19,762 bases of DNA from Acidobacteria bacterium UBA7540 (GTDB lineage Bacteria; Acidobacteriota; Terriglobia; UBA7540), in contig DLMI01000025.1 of the NCBI GenBank assembly GCA_002478145.1, forward strand, positions 33,080-52,841, in the 5' to 3' direction. Position numbers and translations under genes: made by a program. The notes below the pieces were generated by a model. That model was given only the letters and a program-made list of their open reading frames with translations. It was not told where the DNA came from and ran no database searches. Below are positions 14,711 to 19,762 of the stretch, in pieces; the stretch's first letter is position 1; each line of letters begins with the position of its first letter.

Positions 14711-15877
14711 TCACATGACCAGCCCAATCAGCTTTTGCAGCGAGTTGGCGATGATACTGCCGCCGAACATGCTGGCAAAGGTCCACGCCGCGTAAAGATA
14801 GAGCAGCCGCGCGCGCTCCGGCTTGACGCCCACCGGCGTGCCCTTGATATGCCACACCGCAGCGTCCTTGCGGCAGACGTCGACGCAGGCGCCGCACCGC
14901 ATGCAAGAGGAGAGGGTTTTGCCGGCACGAATCGCGTCCTGGTCGATGGCGAGCGTGGGGCAGTTGTTTTGGCACAACAGGCAACCGGCGCCGCACTTCT
15001 CTTTATCGATCCGGATGTCAAAGATGCTGGTCCTGCTGAAGATCGACTGGAAGGCGCCGAACGGGCAGAAGAAGGCGCACTGCGTGCGCCGTTTGGTGAG
15101 GAAGGGCAGCACGACAACCAGGCCCAGAAAAAGCGCGATGAAGATCCCGAACTGGAGCGCCGTTTGGGTGGAGCGCACCTGGGGAAACTCGGTGACCGCC
15201 TTGAACGGGCAGAGCCACATGCAGTACGTGGGCTCGTAGGTGGCCGCAGAGAGCAGCACGATGGCAACAAGAATCGCCCAAGGCGCGAGGCGCCACCGTG
15301 GGTTGATCTTGCGCAGGCGCGCCTTCTTGGCGATCGAGGAGAAGCCCTCGTCCAGCCCGCCGAAGAAGCAACCGTAGCTACACCACGCCTTGCCGAGAAT
15401 GATTGTGGCAAGCAGCCACAGCGCCACCATCATGGCGATGCTGTGGGGGTTGGAGGGCGTGGGCAGGATCGAGCCCGGGAAGATGATGGTTTTCGTCAGC
15501 GCGGCTGGGATCAGCGTCATGGGGAGCACCATGAAGCAGAAAGGCGTGTCGCCGGAGATCATCCTTTCCATAGGGATGCTCATCGACGAGCGCAGGGCGA
15601 TGAGATCCCAGATAAAGCCCACCGGAAACAGGAATCCCAAGGTGACGAAGAATATCCGGCGCCAGCGATAGGTCTCGCGGGTGCGCATCATCAGAAAGAA
15701 CAACGCGATCATGAAGGCCCAGGCGATGAGCGCAGCCAGCTTGGCGGGCCGGCCCGGCTGGCGGAGGACAGGCGTGAACAGCAGCAGCGTGAACAGGGCC
15801 ATGGGCACACTCAGAAGAAGCGAGCGCCCGATTCCGCGCGGAGGAGCGAGCGCGATCGAACGAGCTCGGTCAGGCAT
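14711..15877 (-). CDS. Membrane polyferredoxin (NapH/NosR/CcoG-like 4Fe-4S protein)
   Basis: A 388-residue membrane electron-transfer protein. Membrane helices lie at about 20-37, 45-63, 73-92, 112-130, 148-162, 200-213, 243-260 and 358-385. Three membrane-associated Cx3C pairs occur: C166/C170 (CSYGC), C219/C223 (CMWLCP) and C267/C271 (CAFFCP), the last two in the CxxxCP form of NapH/NosR/CcoG relatives. Two 4Fe-4S clusters are supported by C295, C299, C302, C306 and by C325, C328, C331, C335; the last cysteine is followed by R, not the usual P. It probably moves electrons across the inner membrane; the partner and substrate are unknown. Its ATG overlaps the end of the upstream TauE/SafE-like gene by 8 nt, so translation is likely coupled. 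Confidence 0.92.
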   Translation of the reverse strand: MPDRARSIALAPPRGIGRSLLLSVPMALFTLLLFTPVLRQPGRPAKLAALIAWAFMIALFFLMMRTRETYRWRRIFFVTLGFLFPVGFIWDLIALRSSMSIPMERMISGDTPFCFMVLPMTLIPAALTKTIIFPGSILPTPSNPHSIAMMVALWLLATIILGKAWCSYGCFFGGLDEGFSSIAKKARLRKINPRWRLAPWAILVAIVLLSAATYEPTYCMWLCPFKAVTEFPQVRSTQTALQFGIFIALFLGLVVVLPFLTKRRTQCAFFCPFGAFQSIFSRTSIFDIRIDKEKCGAGCLLCQNNCPTLAIDQDAIRAGKTLSSCMRCGACVDVCRKDAAVWHIKGTPVGVKPERARLLYLYAAWTFASMFGGSIIANSLQKLIGLVM

Positions 15878-16577
15878 GGGTCACCATCCCAGTGATAGAA
15901 ATGACAAGATTCCCGGCTTGGCCTGGAGCCAGCCGCCAGGAGGCCACGCTCACGACTCCCAGGTAGGCGTAATAGATCGAGAGAGCGGCCATGGTCATGC
16001 GGGCCACGACCGGAAGGGCACTGAAGCGACGCAGCGGGCTGATAGCGAGCGAGGGGAGGAACCAGACGGCTGTCCCGGCGAAAAAGAGCGCGAAGAATGC
16101 GAGCGCGCCGGGCAGGCTGTGAGTCGCTGCGGCGCGGACGCCGGCGGCAACGAACGGCGGGCACAGATTGAGCCCTGTGAGGAAGCCAAGCGTGACGGCG
16201 GCGGGCGGCCGGAAGCGATCCGCGGCGCCGATCTGATAGAGGCGCGTGGGGCGTTCGTCCGGCGTCTTTGCGCAACGGCGGCGAGGAACGCACGCCGAGA
16301 AACCCAACAGGGCCGCCAACCCGAAGTTGGCCAGCCCGAAGACCAGCGCGCGGGTACGCAGGTCGAGTGGAATTGTCATACCAGCCGCCCATACCACAAC
16401 GGCGAACGACAGGTAGCCTGCCAGGCGACCGCCCAAGAAGATGGCCAGCAACCGGCCCGTCGTGCCCAGATCGCGCGGCTCGGCCCCCAGCCACGGCAGC
16501 AGCACCGGTCCGCAGTAGGCAACGCAGATGGGACCCGACCCGAATCCCAACGCCAATGCCTCGGCCACGCTACTCAC
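15870..16577 (-). CDS. TauE/SafE- or DsbD-like membrane protein with conserved cysteines
   Basis: A 235-residue polytopic membrane protein counted from GTG 16577, resembling the sulfite exporter TauE/SafE or DsbD_2 (UreH-like) family. About six helices are visible in two halves: GFGSGPICVAYCGPVLLPWL (11-30) opens the first and GFLTGLNLCPPFVAAG (131-146) the second. C18, C22 and C139, each near a P, resemble the CcdA/DsbD pattern of membrane thiol-electron carriers. The frame is open to a GTG at 16643, but the extra 22 residues are highly charged, while AAGGAGA lies just before GTG 16577. The gene overlaps the polyferredoxin gene by 8 nt. Electron or thiol transfer is inference from the cysteines and neighbour; ion transport remains possible. 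Confidence 0.82.
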   Translation of the reverse strand: MSSVAEALALGFGSGPICVAYCGPVLLPWLGAEPRDLGTTGRLLAIFLGGRLAGYLSFAVVVWAAGMTIPLDLRTRALVFGLANFGLAALLGFSACVPRRRCAKTPDERPTRLYQIGAADRFRPPAAVTLGFLTGLNLCPPFVAAGVRAAATHSLPGALAFFALFFAGTAVWFLPSLAISPLRRFSALPVVARMTMAALSIYYAYLGVVSVASWRLAPGQAGNLVISITGMVTHA

Positions 16578-16580
16578 GAC

Positions 16581-16587
16581 TCTCCTT
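16581..16587 (-). promoter_or_regulatory. Ribosome binding site favouring GTG 16577
   Basis: AAGGAGA lies 3 nt before the GTG at 16577, a little close. It still fits better than the upstream GTG at 16643, which has no comparable purine run at normal spacing. Confidence 0.55.
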
Positions 16588-16814
16588 CGCCAAGTCTGCC
16601 TGACCCCGCGTCGCCTCAACGCCGAGCCGGTCCAAAAAAACACCTCACGTTAAGCAAAGACAGTGGGTGCCCTGTTCAGTTCTTCCGCGGACGAATTCTG
16701 GTCCACTCTAATCAAACGAATTACAGGCGACGAATGTTCCGTGACATGCCAATGGGAATTCAACAATGCCCAGCAATAGCCTCAGACCTGGAGAATAGGG
16801 GGGCTGGTGGCTGG

Positions 16815-18260
16815 CTAACCGGGCGCCGGAAATTTGAGTCGAGCGCTGATGGATTGGATCTGGTCAAGCGATTTAGTCTTCTCGAGCGCCGCGATCTGCA
16901 TGGCAATGTTCCCGATCGTCGTGGATTCGCTCGGTCCGCGCAGGACTTCACGGCCCGTCAACTCACTGGTGAGGCGGTTGAGGGTTTCATTTTTGACACC
17001 CCCGCCGACAATGCATATGCGTTCGATGGGCGTGTCGGCAATCTTCTGGAGCTCCCTGATAACTTTGGCGTACCGTCGCGCCAAGCTGCGGAAGATGATG
17101 GCGGCAAGTTCCTTGGGCCGGGTCTCTTCCTCAAACCCTTGCGCTGCGAGAACGGCATTGATACGGGAAATCATGTTGCCCGGGGCAAGGAAGGCTTTCT
17201 CATCCGCCTCAAAGGAAGTCCCGTCAGCGGGAGTGTCCATACATTGTTGCGCCAGGTCGGCAGCGGTCAACTGAAGCCCTTGCGCATTCCACTCGCGCAG
17301 GCACTCCTGGAGCAGCCACAACCCGATGACATTGCTCAGGAACCGGATGCTCCCTGCCACGCCACCTTCGTTGGTGAAGTTCTGCTCAAAGGACGGTCCT
17401 GTGACCACGGGATTCAAAAGAACCATACCCACCAGGGACCAAGTCCCGGAGCTGATGAAAGCCAGTTTGTCATGTGGGAAAGGAATGCCCGCCACGGCCG
17501 CACCGGTGTCGTGGCAGGCAGGTGCGATGACTTGCACATTGGAAAGACCAAGGTCCGTGGCGAGCTCTTTCCGTATTTTTCCGAGGGGCGTCCCCGGTGG
17601 CGCGATGGGAGGGAATTTTTCCAGATTGAGATTCAGGGCGCAGGCCAGTTCCTCCGACCAGGACCGCTTATAGACATCGAGGAGTTGTGTAGTACTGGCT
17701 TCCGTATACTCGGCCATGGCGACTCCCGAGAGCCGGAAAAGGAAATACTCCGGCAGGGTGAGCCACTTTGCGGCACGATCCCATTCCGAAGGGAATTCGG
17801 CGGCGTGCGCCATCAACTGGAAAACGGTGTTGAAAGGAAGAAACTGAATCCCCGTGATTTCGTACATGCGTTTTGGGGGAAGGAGGGTGAAAGCACGCTC
17901 CATTTGGGGGAGGTTTCTGGCGTCCCGGTAGCAGTAAGAACGACCGATGCGGTTTCCAGTGCGGTCGAGCAGCACGTAGTCCACACCCCAGCCATCGACT
18001 CCCACGCTGGCGATGCGGCCCCCAGCTTTGGATGCGGCATGGCGCAGTCCTTTGAGGACCTCCTGCCATAGACGGTCCAGGTCCCACACCAAGTGACCCG
18101 CCTCCTCGCGTGCGCCGTTGGGAAAACGGTGGACCTCCTCCAGGATTCCTTCCGCCCCGGTCCAGCGGCAAAGGACTACACGACCGCTTTCCGCTCCCAG
18201 ATCAGTTGCGGCAATATAAGTGCCGTTCTTCATTCCCGCCATTCCCCCCTTAAGCCCCAT
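16815..18260 (-). CDS. rhaB: Rhamnulokinase (FGGY family)
   Basis: A 481-residue FGGY-family sugar kinase that phosphorylates L-rhamnulose to rhamnulose 1-phosphate. Visible motifs are AATDLGAESGRVVL (18-30, phosphate loop), GVDGWGVDYVLLD (87-99), the RhaB-like SYCYRDARN (108-116), the catalytic base D251 in PACHDTGAAVAG, the ATP-binding FISSGTWSLVG (268-278) and the C-terminal GGGVKNETLNRLTS. DLGAESGR and CHDTGAAV are typical of rhamnulokinases, and the adjacent rhaI gene supports the substrate. The start is uncertain: ATGs occur at 18260, 18242 and 18233. AAGGGGGGA lies before the second, so the protein may begin at MAGMKNGTYIA or MKNGTYIA. It lies 217 bp after rhaI on the same strand, with a palindrome in the gap. 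Confidence 0.94.
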   Translation of the reverse strand: MGLKGGMAGMKNGTYIAATDLGAESGRVVLCRWTGAEGILEEVHRFPNGAREEAGHLVWDLDRLWQEVLKGLRHAASKAGGRIASVGVDGWGVDYVLLDRTGNRIGRSYCYRDARNLPQMERAFTLLPPKRMYEITGIQFLPFNTVFQLMAHAAEFPSEWDRAAKWLTLPEYFLFRLSGVAMAEYTEASTTQLLDVYKRSWSEELACALNLNLEKFPPIAPPGTPLGKIRKELATDLGLSNVQVIAPACHDTGAAVAGIPFPHDKLAFISSGTWSLVGMVLLNPVVTGPSFEQNFTNEGGVAGSIRFLSNVIGLWLLQECLREWNAQGLQLTAADLAQQCMDTPADGTSFEADEKAFLAPGNMISRINAVLAAQGFEEETRPKELAAIIFRSLARRYAKVIRELQKIADTPIERICIVGGGVKNETLNRLTSELTGREVLRGPSESTTIGNIAMQIAALEKTKSLDQIQSISARLKFPAPG

Positions 18261-18311
18261 GTCCAGGACCTGCTGAAGGATATCGAAGCAGGCAGTTGCG
18301 GTCGTTAGCGC

Positions 18312-18438
18312 CTCCGTGTCCTCCGTGTCCAGAAGAGTCCCGCAGGCGCGGGATCACTGAGATGCTCCGCCCTGCACCGTCCAGTGTGGGGCTCCGTGTG
18401 CTCTGTGTTAAAGCTTGAGAGGCACGGAGGACACGGAG
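18312..18438. repeat. 127-bp CTCCGTGTCCTCCGTG palindromic repeat
   Basis: 16-bp arms 18312-18327 and 18423-18438 are exact reverse complements. A smaller TCCCGC/GCGGGA hairpin lies inside (18338-18343/18348-18353). It fills the gap between rhaI and rhaB. Confidence 0.83.
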
Positions 18439-18477
18439 AGTCTCGTTTTGGTTTCGGCCAACAGCCGCGCTGTAATA

Positions 18478-19671
18478 CTAGGCGTAGCTTCCTCCGGCGG
18501 ATTGGTTCTTTTCGGCTCGCTCGCGGTTGATCCGCTGCATATATCCGGACTCGCGAAAAGCCGCCAGGGGGTCTTCCGGCAGACCCTTCGAGCGTCTCCA
18601 CTCCCGGATTAAAGGTCGCACATCGGTAGCGAAGGCCGCCTTGAGGCACTCCTCGGCGTCCACGAGCTCACATTTCTGCTGATGGCGAGCCAGACGCCCG
18701 TGGTCCACGAGTGTCGCCTTGGCATACAACTCTTGGGCTGTCACTGCGGTCTGGATCATTTCCTCGATTTTGCCCTTCAAGTTGTGGCTCTGGTCGATCA
18801 TGTAGGCAATGTCCGCGCGCCGGCCAGCCTCCCACTCAAAATAGAGGATTTCGTGGAAGATGCGGAAGACCTGATAGGGATCGATCGAACCCAGCGTCAA
18901 ATCATCGTCGGCGTAACGGCGGTCGTTAAAGTGGAAACCTCCCAGCATGTCTTCGCTGAGGAGCCAGGTCACGATTTGCTCGATATTCTGCGCTTGATAG
19001 TGGTGGCCCGTATCCACGAGGACCTTAGCGCGCGGACCGGCAGCGCGGGCCAACAGGAGAGCCATGCCCCAGTCGGCGATGTCAGTGTGGTAAAAGGCTG
19101 GTTCGAAGGGTTTGTATTCCACCAACAATCGCTGGGTGGGTGAGAGCTGGGAGTGACTTTTCCCCAAACCCTCCTCAAACCACTGCTTCCGCTGGCGAAT
19201 GTTGGCGGTGCCGGGGTAACTCGATCCATCCGCAAACCAAAGAGAGATGTCCCGGCTCCCTGTCTGTTTCCCGATTTCTACGCACTCCAGGATATGCTGC
19301 AAGGCGGCTTGGCGGACTTCGGGGTCGGGGTTGGCCAGAGACCCGTACTTGTAAACCTGGTCCTGAAAGACATTGGGGTTGATGGCCCCAACTCCGACAC
19401 CGTATTTGGCGGCGTACGCCTTCACTTCATGCGTGCTCTTGAGGCCTTCCGGGAAGTCCCAGAGGACGTGCACGGCCACCGTCGGACAGATGCCCGTAAA
19501 GTGATGAACTTGTCCGGCATCGCTAAACTTTTCTTGAGTGGAGGTTGCCGCGCCAAGCTGGATGAATTTGCCAAAACGGGTTCCAGTGTTGGCAAATCCC
19601 CAGGACGGTATTTCGATCCGGAAAGTGTCTAAACTCTTCCAGAGAGCTTCTTGGCGTGCGTCTTTCGGCAA
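18478..19671 (-). CDS. rhaI: L-rhamnose isomerase, Pseudomonas-type
   Basis: A 397-residue TIM-barrel sugar isomerase converting L-rhamnose to L-rhamnulose. The metal ligands E185 (VEYKPFEP), D220 and H223 (DTGHHY), H247 (FHFNDRRYADDDL), D255, D257 and D293 (MIDQSHN) have the same spacing as those I recall for Pseudomonas stutzeri L-rhamnose isomerase (E219, D254, H257, H281, D289, D291, D327), a constant offset of 34. This fits the RhaI type better than E. coli RhaA. The start is TTG, fixed by GGGAGGTGA with 6 nt between GGAGG and the codon. The gene leads into rhaB; rhamnulose-1-phosphate aldolase and a transporter are not in view. Confidence 0.95.
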   Translation of the reverse strand: MPKDARQEALWKSLDTFRIEIPSWGFANTGTRFGKFIQLGAATSTQEKFSDAGQVHHFTGICPTVAVHVLWDFPEGLKSTHEVKAYAAKYGVGVGAINPNVFQDQVYKYGSLANPDPEVRQAALQHILECVEIGKQTGSRDISLWFADGSSYPGTANIRQRKQWFEEGLGKSHSQLSPTQRLLVEYKPFEPAFYHTDIADWGMALLLARAAGPRAKVLVDTGHHYQAQNIEQIVTWLLSEDMLGGFHFNDRRYADDDLTLGSIDPYQVFRIFHEILYFEWEAGRRADIAYMIDQSHNLKGKIEEMIQTAVTAQELYAKATLVDHGRLARHQQKCELVDAEECLKAAFATDVRPLIREWRRSKGLPEDPLAAFRESGYMQRINRERAEKNQSAGGSYA

Positions 19672-19674
19672 GCT

Positions 19675-19683
19675 TCACCTCCC
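19675..19683 (-). promoter_or_regulatory. Near-perfect Shine-Dalgarno for a TTG start
   Basis: GGGAGGTGA is complementary to most of the 16S 3' end, with GGAGG 6 nt before the TTG at 19671. It compensates for the weak start codon and identifies the rhaI start. Confidence 0.85.
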
Positions 19684-19701
19684 TCGGGCTGGGGCCACAT
19701 A

Positions 19702-19762
19702 CTACTTGCTTGCGTCGAGTTTAGTCAAGGCGAGTTTGGAGGTGGCATAGCCCTGGTACATC
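19702..19762 (-). CDS. C-terminal end of an unidentified gene upstream of rhaI (partial)
   Basis: The frame read from the right edge gives 19 codons ending DASK and a TAG at 19704-19702, 30 bp before the rhaI start. The spacing and strand fit the preceding gene of the rhamnose operon. The fragment (starting YQGYATSK after its first residue) is too short to name a family, and a gene is inferred mainly from position. Confidence 0.45.
   Translation of the reverse strand, partial: MYQGYATSKLALTKLDASK

Noticed and set aside
15681..18071. Very long plus-strand open frame (796 codons) opposite rhaB and the redox genes
   Set aside because: It is antisense to clearly recognisable genes, its protein is charged low-complexity sequence with no known motifs, and GC-rich codon use readily opens such frames.

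Overview
The window is GC-rich bacterial chromosome with mostly single-copy metabolic genes, twelve of them complete or partial on the minus strand and two on the plus strand. A Gram-negative host is indicated by an outer-membrane barrel protein and several exported enzymes. The combination of a large penicillin-acylase-family enzyme, an M61 peptidase, a Pseudomonas-type rhamnose isomerase and very many short palindromic repeats between genes suggests Acidobacteriota or a similar soil lineage. That assignment is inference, because no rRNA or other marker gene is present.

Layout: 1-1547 (-) is a bifunctional homocysteine S-methyltransferase/methylene-THF reductase cut by the window edge. 1698-2309 (+) is a DedA membrane protein. 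8075-2312 (-) is a likely three-gene run: penicillin acylase family enzyme, M61 peptidase with PDZ domain, and an exported TPR protein. 8076-9368 is a 1.3 kb non-coding stretch with two repeats. 9369-10022 (+) is an outer-membrane barrel protein. 10105-10333 is a nested palindrome that looks like a miniature mobile element. 13741-10363 (-) holds lutA, lutB and an alpha/beta hydrolase, with no lutC. 16577-14053 (-) is a three-gene redox module: a TauE/SafE- or DsbD-like membrane protein with conserved cysteines, a NapH/CcoG-like polyferredoxin, and a small anchored protein with a calcium-type loop. 19671-16815 (-) holds rhaI and rhaB of L-rhamnose catabolism, preceded by the last 19 codons of another gene at the window edge.

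The genes describe a heterotroph that takes rhamnose to rhamnulose 1-phosphate, oxidises lactate or a related substrate through LutAB, and breaks down peptides and amides outside the cytoplasm. The most unusual aspect is the intergenic DNA. About ten distinct repeat or inverted-repeat types occupy most of the gaps on the minus-strand side. Several touch a stop codon, replace a ribosome binding site or run into a reading frame, and one appears to have supplied part of a signal peptide. The best candidates for follow-up are the 229-bp nested palindrome, the repeat-derived signal peptide and the three-gene redox module.
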